From: a virus
Length of the DNA: 64,000 nucleotides
IMG/VR virus record: IMGVR_UViG_3300009702_000021
Location: 19,008-83,007 of that record
Strand: one strand, 5' to 3'
Each line of letters begins with the position of its first letter. Position 1 is the first letter of the stretch. The notes beneath the pieces are model-generated. The model ran no database searches. It worked only from the letters and a program-made list of their open reading frames with translations, and was not told where the DNA came from. Position numbers and translations under genes: made by a program. Positions 18,901 through 26,510 of the stretch are shown here, piece by piece.

Positions 18901-20637
18901 ACTGGCCATCGACGGAGCAGGGGAGCTGGAGTTAGCAGAACTTCTTCACAATCTGAATGTAGTCAGACAGGAAGTGGTAGAGGTCGTACCGGGAAAGTTC
19001 GGCCTGTTCGATCTATCTCTTCCGAGCCGAAGCGTATTGATCGAGGTGGACGGCTCAGAGCACTTCAATCAGGGTGGACGGGAGATGATCGCCGACTACG
19101 CCAAGGAGGACTGGGTCAGGAGCAAGGAAAACGAGCAGGGGTGGGGATTGATCAGGGTACAACTCACCAACGACCGCAGGCTAGTCAGGGAAGTGAAGAT
19201 CGGACTCTTGCGAGCTATCAAGAAAATCAAACCGAGGGAGGTTCTATTCGTCGGGGATTGCTACGACAAGAGGAGGAGGCCCAAGAAGAGGAAACGATCC
19301 CGATCGGCGAAGTAGCCGTCGGTGACCTCGTCCTCGCACAGGATGGAGACTGGGTCCGAGTCCTCGACGTCCATGACCACGGTCTCCAAGAGTGCGTGGA
19401 GGTAGTGCTTCCGACCGGCTCCGTGGTCTGCACCTGGGATCACCGTTTTCCTACCCCACAGGGAACCCTGACGCTGCACAAAATCATCAATACCAAAACT
19501 CGGATCCTCACAAAGCAGCGCCTCGACACCATCTCAATTGACACCTGGCAGCTTCCGACCTCTGTCACTCCAGTTGGAGTTCGTCACACCGTTGATCTCG
19601 AGGTTGACCACCCGACTCACTGCTACTTCCTCGCCAACGGAGTCTGCACCCACAACAGCCACGCTACCGCCTACATGATCACTGCCTACCGTCAGCTCTA
19701 CATGCTGACCCACCACACGGTCGAGTACTTCGCTGCCCTGCTGACTCACACGCCGCGGGGTAAGAAGACTGCCGGCGGCGGGGAGCTGGTGGTCGACTAC
19801 ATGCGAGCCGCGATGTCCCGGCGGATCACCCTGCTGGGTCCATGTGTTGTAGACGGAGCTATCGGTTTCGACGTCGATAAGTACGGTCGGATTCGCTACG
19901 GCCTCGGGCACGTCAAGGGAGTCGGAGGCGCAGCCCAACTGGTAATGGCTGCGAGTCCGTTCGAGTCCCTCGAGGATATGTTCGACCGGATCGAACGACG
20001 CCGGGTCAACTCGCGCGTGTTCAAGCAGCTGATCTTCAGCGGCGCCCTGGACAAGCTCGACTTCAACCGACACGCCGGCAAGGGTGACCCGATCCCGGAG
20101 TGGATCGGAGTCGAGCGCAGAAATGGGATCCTAGCCCGCTATGAGCAGCTGAGGAAGGCGAAGGAGACACCAGATGTATTCTCGACATCGGTCCTCCGGG
20201 AGAAGGAACGTGAGGTGCTAGGACTCCCGCTGTCCTGGTGGTCCTCCGACACGGTCCAGGAACTGCGCGACCAGGAGGGGCTGGAGACGATCGACTATCA
20301 CCTCCGCAGTGACCTCAGCAAGCTAGAGATCATCGCCGAGGTCAGCAGAGCTAGGACGCACCGGACCAAGAAGGGGACGACGATGGCGTTCCTGACGCTG
20401 GCGGACGAGACCGGGACCCTGCCGAACGTCACGATCTGGCCCGAGCAGTGGTCAACATACAGGCGGATGCTCTCCCAGGGTCGGATGGCGATCATCCGCC
20501 TCCGGCGCAAGGAGAATCACAACCGCGAGTTCGGTGAGTGGTCCTACTACCTCGAGGACAAGTGGAGCGAGCCCGTCGAGAGCGTGGCCCGCGCACTACG
20601 GCGTGATACCGAAGGCGTGGAATCGGATGACGAATAG
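15997..20637 (+). CDS. dnaE: DNA polymerase III alpha subunit (C-family), intein-containing
   Basis: 1546 codons; without the 409-residue intein ~1137 residues, the usual DnaE size. The N-terminal PHP domain has HFHVHDEHSIKDG; GPGRGSAGGSLTAYL and DDPPDIDLDF carry the palm with catalytic Asp residues; the tail holds HhH and OB-fold regions (LSKLEIIAEV, AFLTLADETGTLPNVTIWPE). It would be the replicative polymerase, with DnaB and RecA nearby. The intein lies after YGFNK and before SHATAY. A start further upstream is not supported; GGAGG precedes this ATG. Confidence 0.95.
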   Translation: MGKKRTWFPHFHVHDEHSIKDGCSTVETYADLVVESGGDCLAITNHGQAAGFARQYFACRDRKIKPVFGMEAYVNEWRTRPIKRLQEELKKAEKAAKKSPARLSQIKAKQESLKRFIAERFRPSPHAIILAKNRVGYQNLVRMSTDSYQHGFYYVPRTDTKFLSEHREGLIYSTACIGGYIPRMARVDFAAACEEARRLKAIFEDGGGGFYVELMITEYEAQRETNEVMIRLATEIGAKCILTCDVHYAKPDDGQAQNVLLLMRDKKTIADREAGEGVWQFEAKDLWWRTVQDVVQCWRENHSDYMDRSCFQAALKNTLALADEIEDVEFDTSLKLPGVFKEPDHDLKELVKSGLRYRKEHGQLAPGVKLSEYTDRIKRELSVISPKGFSEYFLILHDVCRAAREMGARMGPGRGSAGGSLTAYLCRITEIDPLRFGLLFERFLDAGRDDPPDIDLDFSPEHRDGIKAYVEKAYPATATIGSNATFKPRATLQDVGRVFGIDYREMQQITKPLGTEADDMTWDEIFEAWPAVERFADDHPEAWSVVRVLRGLISHRGKNAAGMLIAPASALNDVPMIMETDSKGNKMTVTAFADSQGDGVEHKGRELTRLGYLKADLLGVRNLNIAPQAVEIVARDTGQEIDLESLSLDDEETLQTAATGDVPGAFQLDTNTTRPILRHVGVDSFADLVMITALCRPGPLKNQIHREFAKLKRSDAWEDDVLPELRELLRDSRGLMVLQEDVMWVVQVVSGMSMQEANMLRKIMSKKQPEAMKQWKERFVEGGKEVGLATEEELVELWDKIKTFAGYGFNKCVCYNQPITVRRTCGTAKETDRGQEYTNEVRVWGGVPEEEVVGGPQEDVQSTQGDSQTGPAVQPRQGQCTGCEGEGAKDFPDEGLRGNRGPERCSKEECPQAPHAVGAERGWQEGVFRDSQENVSEEGCQAGEGEAHERVGAKQSRSDRSDRSACSGTGHRRSRGAGVSRTSSQSECSQTGSGRGRTGKVRPVRSISSEPKRIDRGGRLRALQSGWTGDDRRLRQGGLGQEQGKRAGVGIDQGTTHQRPQASQGSEDRTLASYQENQTEGGSIRRGLLRQEEEAQEEETIPIGEVAVGDLVLAQDGDWVRVLDVHDHGLQECVEVVLPTGSVVCTWDHRFPTPQGTLTLHKIINTKTRILTKQRLDTISIDTWQLPTSVTPVGVRHTVDLEVDHPTHCYFLANGVCTHNSHATAYMITAYRQLYMLTHHTVEYFAALLTHTPRGKKTAGGGELVVDYMRAAMSRRITLLGPCVVDGAIGFDVDKYGRIRYGLGHVKGVGGAAQLVMAASPFESLEDMFDRIERRRVNSRVFKQLIFSGALDKLDFNRHAGKGDPIPEWIGVERRNGILARYEQLRKAKETPDVFSTSVLREKEREVLGLPLSWWSSDTVQELRDQEGLETIDYHLRSDLSKLEIIAEVSRARTHRTKKGTTMAFLTLADETGTLPNVTIWPEQWSTYRRMLSQGRMAIIRLRRKENHNREFGEWSYYLEDKWSEPVESVARALRRDTEGVESDDE
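17059..17072. repeat. TTGCGGTACCGCAA palindrome, perfect copy
   Basis: Inside dnaE, read as LRYRK. Confidence 0.97.
18468..18481. repeat. TTGCGGTACCGCAA palindrome, perfect copy
   Basis: Inside the DnaE intein, directly abutting the AAGGAG ribosome site of the nested endonuclease gene; read as CGTA in the intein frame. Confidence 0.97.
18494..19315 (+). CDS. Nested Vsr/PD-(D/E)XK-like homing endonuclease, overlapping frame
   Basis: 273 residues from GTG with AAGGAG seven bases upstream, in a different frame from dnaE. Residues ~9-30 form a zinc finger (CACGAVFPKKKLWVDHKRTC); the middle has short basic repeats like nuclease-associated DNA-binding modules; residues ~155-235 carry FGLFDLSLPSRSVLIEVDG, a His and WVRSKENEQGWGLIRVQ, as in Vsr/DUF559-type nucleases and the related EDxHD homing endonuclease family. 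It ends in a Lys/Arg-rich tail overlapping the resumed intein. It likely spreads the intein by cutting intein-less dnaE. Confidence 0.82.
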   Translation: MGKSTPTKCACGAVFPKKKLWVDHKRTCSPHKEIVKQARLSNLAKANAPDARERARKTFLMRDYEVTEAQRDARRKNARKHLTPWAQSEDGRRVSSETAKKTSARKDVKQARAKRMKEWVRNNPGVIARTGQRAAALAIDGAGELELAELLHNLNVVRQEVVEVVPGKFGLFDLSLPSRSVLIEVDGSEHFNQGGREMIADYAKEDWVRSKENEQGWGLIRVQLTNDRRLVREVKIGLLRAIKKIKPREVLFVGDCYDKRRRPKKRKRSRSAK

Positions 20638-20926
20638 TCGACGGGACCTGGTAGCGACAGCCATAAGCGGGCTCTTGCCCATGATAGCCATCGAGGTCGG
20701 TGACTTCCCTACGGACGAGGAGAGGAGGAGGTGCGTCGACACCATCGTCATGGCCGATTCTCTGGTTACCGGAGGTCCGCCACGGAAGGGATCGTTAGTC
20801 GAGGCAGCTAAGGCTATTTACTGGCTCAGCAGGGTGCCACCGGGCCCAGTCGTATTCGGGCAGCACTGGGTAGACGGAGGGGGTCACACAGCTGGACCGG
20901 ATTGCCCATTCGGGTGCAGCAGATGA
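20627..20926 (+). CDS. Small hypothetical protein
   Basis: 99 residues, ATG inside the last codons of dnaE. Short helical domain followed by a Gly/His/Cys tail (GGGHTAGPDCPFGCS). Coupled at both ends (next start overlaps by four bases). No family recognised. Confidence 0.55.
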   Translation: MTNSRRDLVATAISGLLPMIAIEVGDFPTDEERRRCVDTIVMADSLVTGGPPRKGSLVEAAKAIYWLSRVPPGPVVFGQHWVDGGGHTAGPDCPFGCSR

Positions 20927-21543
20927 CGTGCAGGCTCTGTGGTGGGTCACGGCACGTCTTCTCTGAGGAGCGCGGAGGCTACGTCGCCTGTGAGTGCCTC
21001 CAGCGGAAGCAGCGCACTGACTCATATCGGCGAGCCGGGGTCCCTGGGCGCTACGACAACGAGACGTGGAGGACCTTTGTCGAGGCATACACCGTAGAGC
21101 GTGTGCGGAGCCTCCTGGCGGTCGCAAAGTCGCTGAAGGCCGGAGACACCGACCCCCAGTGGATACTCGCACACGGGCGCCCTACGAGAGCCAGGATGCT
21201 CGTTGCGTCCCTGGTCCTGAGGTCCGCGTGTGACGGAGGCCTTGAGGGCCGGTTGCTAGACCTCCCGAAGCTGATCGACGCTGAGTTTCAGCCCGGCCGC
21301 GGTGAGGACCTCTACCGGATGCCAGTACTGGTCATAGAAGTGGGAAGCGAACCCGGCAACAAGTGGAACACGGTGGTGATGGAGAAGCTGGTGCATAAGC
21401 GGTGGGAGGCGAGTCTGTTCACCATGCTCGTCGTCGAGGGAGAGCCGACGCGGGTCCTGAACAGCTACAAGAGCAGCCGGGTTACCCTCGCTGCTTCCGA
21501 GAGGTTCCTACGGGTCCGGGTCGGGCCGAAGGAGGAGGATTGA
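20923..21543 (+). CDS. DnaC-like helicase loader with degenerate P-loop
   Basis: 206 residues. An N-terminal zinc motif (CRLCGG ... CECLQRK) is followed by an AAA+-like region: AHGRPTRARMLVASLVL sits where GxxGxGKT would be, and LYRMPVLVIEVGSEPGNKWN resembles the DnaC Walker B strand. Position two genes upstream of dnaB fits a loader. The GKT residues are absent, so ATP binding is doubtful; an ATP-independent loader or adaptor is inferred. Confidence 0.6.
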   Translation: MTCRLCGGSRHVFSEERGGYVACECLQRKQRTDSYRRAGVPGRYDNETWRTFVEAYTVERVRSLLAVAKSLKAGDTDPQWILAHGRPTRARMLVASLVLRSACDGGLEGRLLDLPKLIDAEFQPGRGEDLYRMPVLVIEVGSEPGNKWNTVVMEKLVHKRWEASLFTMLVVEGEPTRVLNSYKSSRVTLAASERFLRVRVGPKEED

Positions 21544-21869
21544 GCAAGCCGATGTTTCAGAAAAGGGATCTCGACCTCATCCGAGCCGCGACCTGGGGCT
21601 GCTGGGACGCGGTGAAGACCAAAGACCACCTCGGGGACGCGGCTAGGAAGCGAGGTCTCGTAGCCAGGACCGCGACCGGTGATGCCCACGAGACAGCCTT
21701 CAAGTGGGCCCGGCAGGAGCAGAGGGCCCACGATCTGCTTGCGGTACCGCAACCCATCAACGGGACCCTGCGGGATTACATCGCCTGCACCTGCTCCTAC
21801 GACGAGAGTGAGGAGATGACGCGCCATGCTCCGCTATGCTCGATCACCAAGGCGGGGATCAACTGGTGA
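21540..21869 (+). CDS. Hypothetical protein between loader and DnaB
   Basis: 109 residues from a TTG start (SD AAGGAGGAGG five bases away); an ATG at 21552 is an alternative. Helical, with a Cys/His C-terminus (CTCSYDESEEMTRHAPLC). Its stop overlaps the dnaB GTG. It contains a palindrome copy read as AVPQ. No family recognised. Confidence 0.5.
   Translation: MSKPMFQKRDLDLIRAATWGCWDAVKTKDHLGDAARKRGLVARTATGDAHETAFKWARQEQRAHDLLAVPQPINGTLRDYIACTCSYDESEEMTRHAPLCSITKAGINW
21739..21752. repeat. TTGCGGTACCGCAA palindrome, perfect copy
   Basis: Coding, read as AVPQ in the gene upstream of dnaB. Confidence 0.97.
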
Positions 21870-23932
21870 GCGACTACGAACACATCATCACCGCCGGGAT
21901 CCTCCAGCGCCCGTCCCGCATTTCAGACGTCTCGTCGATCAAGCACGAGTACTTCTCAGACAAGGAGGCCCGAGCCCTCTTTGCGATGGTCCAGACCTAC
22001 CACGAGAAGTGCGGCCGGCGGAACGCGATGGACATCGCCCTCGCCCGGTCGCGTCTCGAGGACAGCAAGAGTAAGCTCGCGCCACACCTGCTCTACCTCG
22101 TCGACGAGTACACGGAGCTGGACCCGGTCACCGACTCCGAATTCAGGGACGCGATCGAGAAGCTGGTCACCTCGCGCCGGGAGGGGCTGCTGCGTGAGCA
22201 TGGCGCCGCTGCCCTGGAAGCCATGGTCGAGGGAGAGTACTCCGAGGCGACCGCCCGGATGCGCGAGGCCCTTCTGGCGGCCGACGACACGGACCTCGAG
22301 GACGACCGACCCGTCGACATCCGCAGCTCCGTCGAGATCGACCGGGAGCGCCGGAGGACCGAGCGGCCACCCGAGGACGGGACGCTGGGGTTCGACATCG
22401 GGTTCCCTCGGCTGATGCGCGCCACCCGGTTCCGCCGCAAGGAGCTGACGATCCTGGGAGGCTACGCCTCAGATGGCAAAGCACTGAGCCATGGGACCCC
22501 GGTCTTGACCCCGAGCGGTTGGAGGGATGTCGAGGACGTCCGGGTCGGGGAGCTGGTAACCGGCCGGGACGGGAGTCCCACCCGGGTCGTCGGCGTGTTC
22601 CCCCAAGGACGACGAGACCTGCTCAGGGTCACCTTTGCTGACGGGTGCTGGGTGGACGTGGACCAGGACCACCTCTGGGCGGTCCAGGATGTCAATGACG
22701 CCAGGAGACCTGGGTTGGTGACGAGGACCAAGACGACAAGAGAGTTGGTCCCGGACCTGCGCCTCAAGAATGGCTCCGCCAAGTGGCGGGTTCCGCTCTG
22801 CGGCTCGGTGGAATTCGAGCCCGGTCCGCCGCTCCTGATCGACCCCTACCTGCTCGGGGTCCTCTTGGGTGACGGGTGCCTGAGTCAGACTTCCGTCACC
22901 TTCTGCACCGGTGACGAGGACGTCCCGTGCGAGGTAGAGAAGGTGCTGCCTCGGGGCGTGGTCATGCGCAAAAACGGGACCGACGAAGCCTCAGGCAGGG
23001 CCGTGCGCTACAGCCTCGTGACAGAGGGGAGGAGACAGAACCCCGCCAGAGATGCCCTCGAGGCCCTCGAGGTGATGGGCAAGAGGGCCTGGGAGAAGAC
23101 GGTTCCCGAGGTCTATCTCTTCGCCAGCCCCGAGGATCGACTCTCTCTCCTGCAGGGGCTCGTCGATACCGACTCAGACGTGGCCTCGAGAGGGAAGCCC
23201 AGTTTCGTGTTCACCTCTTCGTCCGAGAACCTGACCCGCTCAGTGGCCTTCCTGGTGCGCTCACTTGGTGGTGTCGCCCGGGAGCGAAGCCGAATTCCCA
23301 CCTACTGCCACCTCGGCGAGAAGAAGCAAGGTAGGAGGTCCTACGAAGTGTGCGCGAACCTCCCGGTTCACCTGATCCCGACTAGGGCCCACCGCACCAA
23401 GTGGCCGACGAGGCTGAGCAGGAACCTCGTCAGGAAGATCACGGCCATTGAGCCCGTCGGGGAGGCGGAGGCGACCTGTCTAGCGGTTGAGGCCGAGGAC
23501 CACCTATTCATCGTCAAGGACTTCGTAGTCACACACAACACTCAGTTCAGCAAGTCACTGGCCTACAACGTCAACCGAGCGGGTGCGACCGTGATCTTCG
23601 TTGCGCTTGAGATGACCCGTGAAGAGATACGCACGATGTTCGTAGCCCAACATGCGGCATCCCTAGATCCCCGCGGGGTGCCGTGGGTCGACGCCCTGGA
23701 CGGGATCCTGAACGCCGGCCAACGGAAGCTGTGGCACCGGGCCCTCGACGACTGGCAGATCGACTCGCACGAGGACACGGACGAGATGACCAGCGAGTCC
23801 GGCTCTCTGATCATCTGGGCGCCGACCCGGCGGATCACACAGGCAGACTGGAAGGCCAGGTTGCGGGCGTCGAAGCAGGAACACGGGATCGACGTCGCCT
23901 TCAAGGACTACACCGAGCTGGTCAAGCCCTAG
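21866..23932 (+). CDS. dnaB: Replicative helicase DnaB, N-terminal and core part, with class 3 intein, ended by an in-frame TAG
   Basis: GTG start overlapping the upstream stop. The N-terminal domain begins YEHIITAGILQRPSRI; the RecA-like core starts FRRKELTILGGYASDGK, with the intein inside Walker A; after the intein TQFSKSLAYNVN and VIFVALEMTREE follow. The frame stops at TAG 23930-23932 right after IDVAFKDYTELVKP (Walker B region), yet the same frame continues with canonical DnaB sequence. Either a nonsense mutation, read-through or a sequence error; the missing Q-like residue is consistent with CAG to TAG. Confidence 0.9.
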   Translation: MSDYEHIITAGILQRPSRISDVSSIKHEYFSDKEARALFAMVQTYHEKCGRRNAMDIALARSRLEDSKSKLAPHLLYLVDEYTELDPVTDSEFRDAIEKLVTSRREGLLREHGAAALEAMVEGEYSEATARMREALLAADDTDLEDDRPVDIRSSVEIDRERRRTERPPEDGTLGFDIGFPRLMRATRFRRKELTILGGYASDGKALSHGTPVLTPSGWRDVEDVRVGELVTGRDGSPTRVVGVFPQGRRDLLRVTFADGCWVDVDQDHLWAVQDVNDARRPGLVTRTKTTRELVPDLRLKNGSAKWRVPLCGSVEFEPGPPLLIDPYLLGVLLGDGCLSQTSVTFCTGDEDVPCEVEKVLPRGVVMRKNGTDEASGRAVRYSLVTEGRRQNPARDALEALEVMGKRAWEKTVPEVYLFASPEDRLSLLQGLVDTDSDVASRGKPSFVFTSSSENLTRSVAFLVRSLGGVARERSRIPTYCHLGEKKQGRRSYEVCANLPVHLIPTRAHRTKWPTRLSRNLVRKITAIEPVGEAEATCLAVEAEDHLFIVKDFVVTHNTQFSKSLAYNVNRAGATVIFVALEMTREEIRTMFVAQHAASLDPRGVPWVDALDGILNAGQRKLWHRALDDWQIDSHEDTDEMTSESGSLIIWAPTRRITQADWKARLRASKQEHGIDVAFKDYTELVKP
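22481..23539 (+). other. Class 3 intein in the DnaB P-loop
   Basis: 353 residues between SDGK and T. Starts ALSHGTPVLTPSGW, has DHLW (block B Trp), ATCLAVEAEDH (block F Cys) and VVTHN|T (block G Thr). LAGLIDADG motifs GVLLGDGCL and GLVDTDSD are both intact. Class 3 inteins at this DnaB site are known from mycobacteriophages. Confidence 0.88.
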
Positions 23933-24295
23933 GAGATCAAGCGATTCAAAAACTACCGGCTCGACCTCAAGGAGATGATCGAGGAAGACAAGGCACTCGC
24001 GCGGGAGCTAGACATCTGGCTCGTTGACAATCACCAGATCAGCCGGAAGGGACGCGACGAGGCTGAGAAGAGGAACCCACCGCACTACCTGATGCGCGAC
24101 CTCGGTGAGTCCTCCGGCCTCGAGCGCGCGGCTGACTCTGTGCTCTGGATCTACAGCGACATGGACCTCCGGGATGACCGCGGGGCCATTGCCGGGGTAG
24201 CCAAGGCCCGGAAGGGCAAGCCGATCATCCACGGCGTCCGGCTCTACGCCGACTTCGAGAAGGCCGTGGTCGCGCCGCGGGCCGACTACGACTAG
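23933..24295 (+). pseudogene. dnaB: DnaB C-terminal part, in frame after the TAG
   Basis: The frame continues uninterrupted (EIKRFKNYRLDLKEM) into LARELDIWLVDNHQISRKGRDEAE, LMRDLGESSGLERAADSVLWIY and the final strands, all DnaB helicase motifs (sensor and arginine-finger regions). If not read through, re-initiation at ATG 23975 would lack ~14 residues. Called broken only because of the single amber codon. Confidence 0.7.
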
Positions 24296-24948
24296 TGGGC
24301 GAGCTGGGACGGAGGATCGCGCGGATCAAGCTGGATCCATACCTCGACACGATCATCCGTGTCTTCCCGGAGATCGAGCACCCGGACCGGCTACCCGCCA
24401 AGCTGCGCTGCCTGTTGCCGGACCACGATGACAGCACTCCCTCGTTCTGGCTCTATGAGGATCACTGGCACTGCTACGGCTGCTCACGAGGTGGAGACGC
24501 AATCGACTTCGTCCAGTCCTACCACGACCTCGGAGTCCGTAAGGCGGTGGAGCTGGTCGAAACCGCGCTCGGGATCGGACTCGGTCAGTGCCAGGACCTC
24601 CAGGCCCTTGTCCTGCTCGCCCGCCGCAAGAAGGACGAGAAGGGGCGCCGGGAGTGGGAAGCGACCGTGAGGGAGATCGAGGACGCCTACACGGAGGTCA
24701 TCCGTCCCTACCTGCTCTGTCGGGATACCCTGATCCAGGACCTCGCTTTCCATGACTCCGACTACGTGTTCGATGAGCTGAGATTGGCCTCCTGGGAGCC
24801 CCCTGCGAGGACAAAACGACGAGCACGGGAGAAGGCACGGCGTCTCATGGCATGGGCGCTCGAGTGGGCACAGGGGACGGTCAGGTTAGTAGAGAGCGCG
24901 ACCGGCAAGGACCGCGTGACCGTCCTCCGGCAGCACCGTAGGTCGTAG
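24295..24948 (+). CDS. Primase-like protein, CHC2 zinc-binding domain only
   Basis: 217 residues, GTG start overlapping the dnaB stop. Residues ~37-65 form the DnaG zinc domain: CLLPDHDDSTPSFWL then HWHCYGCSRGGDAIDF. The rest (~140 residues) is helical with no TOPRIM motifs, so the polymerase domain is missing from this protein. It may work with another subunit outside the window or act as a template-recognition subunit. Context (after dnaB) supports replication. Confidence 0.8.
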   Translation: MGELGRRIARIKLDPYLDTIIRVFPEIEHPDRLPAKLRCLLPDHDDSTPSFWLYEDHWHCYGCSRGGDAIDFVQSYHDLGVRKAVELVETALGIGLGQCQDLQALVLLARRKKDEKGRREWEATVREIEDAYTEVIRPYLLCRDTLIQDLAFHDSDYVFDELRLASWEPPARTKRRAREKARRLMAWALEWAQGTVRLVESATGKDRVTVLRQHRRS

Positions 24949-24953
24949 CCGAC

Positions 24954-24967
24954 TAGCGGTACCGCAA
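24954..24967. repeat. Palindrome copy, 13/14 (TAGCGGTACCGCAA)
   Basis: Intergenic, six bases after the primase stop and ~85 bases upstream of the promoter at 25051. Confidence 0.88.
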
Positions 24968-25050
24968 AAAGTTTTGCGACGGAACGACGGACTACCACGT
25001 TCGTTAGGTCGGGCTCGAGCTAGCGACATCGAATAAAACTAGAATTCGAC

Positions 25051-25079
25051 TAGACAGCGGCTAGGTGACAGGATAGTCT
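25051..25079 (+). promoter_or_regulatory. Promoter of the AAA+ ATPase gene (TAGACA-N17-TAGTCT)
   Basis: -35 TAGACA at 25051, 17-bp spacer, -10 TAGTCT at 25074. The upstream element ATAAAACTAGAAT and spacer start GCGGCTAGG also occur before the gene at 28229, so both share one promoter design. The rest of the 185-base gap holds no gene. Confidence 0.75.
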
Positions 25080-25133
25080 TGTGGGTGTAGAGGCAAGGAC
25101 GCCACTACCCAGAACAAACACGAGGCAGGAAAC

Positions 25134-26450
25134 ATGACCAAGTCGACTAAGAACAAGCCAACTGAGACCTCACGCGCTTGGATGCACCGCGCGCACCAGT
25201 CCGGCCAGTTCAACCTCAACTCGTTGATCGAGTTCACCTCCAGTGTCGTGGCCTACTGGGAGGCCACCAACCGCTCGGGCAAGACGATGCCGCTCCTCCA
25301 GCGCCTCCGCGGCTATGAGACCCCCAAGGGCGGCCTTCTCCCGCGGACCATGAAGCACCCGGTCACCAAATCCAAGTTCATCTTCCCCCTGTTCAGCTTC
25401 GAGGTTGGCGACGACGGCCTCTACCAGGCGACTCCCCTCCTCCCCAAGTGCCCGGAGTGCGCCGGAGAGATGAAGCGGGTGGCCGCGACCGAGAAGCGCC
25501 CCGAGGCCTTCGCCTGTTACGCCTGCAAGAACATCACGGAGGCGTTCGCGGACGTGACCGGTGACGGCACGCAGAAGAACGAGGCCCCAAAGGCCAAGGT
25601 CGAGGATGAGAAGCCCCGCAAGCTCCGAGACTACCAGCAGCTGATCACACGCGTGATCGCCATCGTTACCCTGGCCCGAAAGGTCGTTGAGCAGGCCAAC
25701 ATGACGCTGCCCATCGGCGTCCGCACTAGTGAGCACCTGGCGAAGCTCGCCGTTGTCCTCGGTGATGCCGACGAGGCATGGCGCCTGTGGGTTGACGGCA
25801 GGATCCCCTCGCAGTGGCGCGAGAAGTTCGACGCTGCTGGCCTGCCCCGCGGCAAGTTCCGCCCCCTGCCGACCAAGGACGAGAACGACCCCAGTTGGTA
25901 CGGCACGGTCGCGGCCGTCCTCGACGCCGGCCTCCCGGTGATGATCGTCGGCCCCGCCGGCTCGGGTAAGACCTACTTCGCCAAGCACTACGCGAAGCGC
26001 GTCCAGAAGGACATCGAGATCGTCGTCGGATCCGGCGACCTGGCCGGTAGCCAGCTCTGGGTCGACCAGATCAGCGCCGATAACGGCTCGACCACGGTCC
26101 ACCGCGGTCCGGCCAGCCGCGCCTGCACGGACGGCTCGGTCCTCCTCCTTGACGAGGTCGACGGGTTCGACCCCAACAGCCTCCTCCCGATGAACGCCGT
26201 CCTGAATGGCGACCGCCAGCTGAGCGTGCCGGTCCTCGGCGCCCTCGACATCAACCCTGAGGTGCGGATCATCGCCTGCGCCAACACCACGGGGTTGACC
26301 CGGGACCGGACCTACACCGCCCGCAACAAGCTGGACGGCGCGTTCCTGAACCGCTTCGCCGTGGTGGTCGAGGCTACCTACGAGGAGAAGGTCGACCGGA
26401 AGGTGGCCGAGAATGCAGTCCTGGCCGCCCTCGAGGCCCTTGAGGACTAG
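25134..26450 (+). CDS. MoxR/CobS-like AAA+ ATPase
   Basis: 438 residues. A zinc ribbon (CPECAGEMKRV ... CYACKN) at ~104-131; AAA+ core from ~250: GPAGSGKTYFAKHYAKR (Walker A, ~273), VLLLDEVDGFDPNSLLPMN (Walker B), RIIACANTTG (sensor 1), AFLNRFAVVVEA (arginine finger). MoxR/CobS ATPases work with VWA proteins to remodel complexes or insert metals. A putative VWA-like protein at 28229 has the same promoter, suggesting a pair. Its own strong promoter and codon use imply high expression. Confidence 0.85.
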   Translation: MTKSTKNKPTETSRAWMHRAHQSGQFNLNSLIEFTSSVVAYWEATNRSGKTMPLLQRLRGYETPKGGLLPRTMKHPVTKSKFIFPLFSFEVGDDGLYQATPLLPKCPECAGEMKRVAATEKRPEAFACYACKNITEAFADVTGDGTQKNEAPKAKVEDEKPRKLRDYQQLITRVIAIVTLARKVVEQANMTLPIGVRTSEHLAKLAVVLGDADEAWRLWVDGRIPSQWREKFDAAGLPRGKFRPLPTKDENDPSWYGTVAAVLDAGLPVMIVGPAGSGKTYFAKHYAKRVQKDIEIVVGSGDLAGSQLWVDQISADNGSTTVHRGPASRACTDGSVLLLDEVDGFDPNSLLPMNAVLNGDRQLSVPVLGALDINPEVRIIACANTTGLTRDRTYTARNKLDGAFLNRFAVVVEATYEEKVDRKVAENAVLAALEALED

Positions 26451-26461
26451 GGGCGCATGGT

Positions 26462-26493
26462 CCCGGGTGGGGAGGCAGAGAACCTCACCCGGG
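26462..26493 (+). terminator. GC-rich hairpin after the AAA+ gene
   Basis: 11-bp stem (CCCGGGTGGGG with CCTCACCCGGG, one G-T pair) and a 10-nt loop, no T-run. It could terminate, attenuate or set the 5' end of the tRNA-like element just downstream. Confidence 0.55.
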
Positions 26494-26510
26494 GCTGACC
26501 CGACTACCTA

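Larger units (their letters stand above)
18430..19656 (+). other. Class 1 intein in DnaE interrupted near its N-terminus by an out-of-frame endonuclease gene
   Basis: Starts with Cys (CVCYNQPITV) after FNK, ends VCTHN before Ser. Block B is SVVCTWDHRF. Only ~20 residues of splicing domain precede the insert; the remaining ~115 (from TIPIGEVAVGD on) follow it. In the intein frame the 820 bases between translate to a Gly/Ser/Gln/Arg-rich stretch without domain character, because the real endonuclease is read one frame over. The insertion point matches the N-terminal split site of atypical split inteins, not the usual endonuclease site. Confidence 0.85.

Noticed and set aside
18494-19315. dnaE-frame translation through the intein insert as a genuine protein domain
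   Set aside because: Gly/Ser/Gln/Arg-rich, no domain character; the adjacent frame gives a coherent nuclease.
25170-26102. 310-codon minus-strand frame
   Set aside because: Antisense shadow of the AAA+ gene, which has full motifs.
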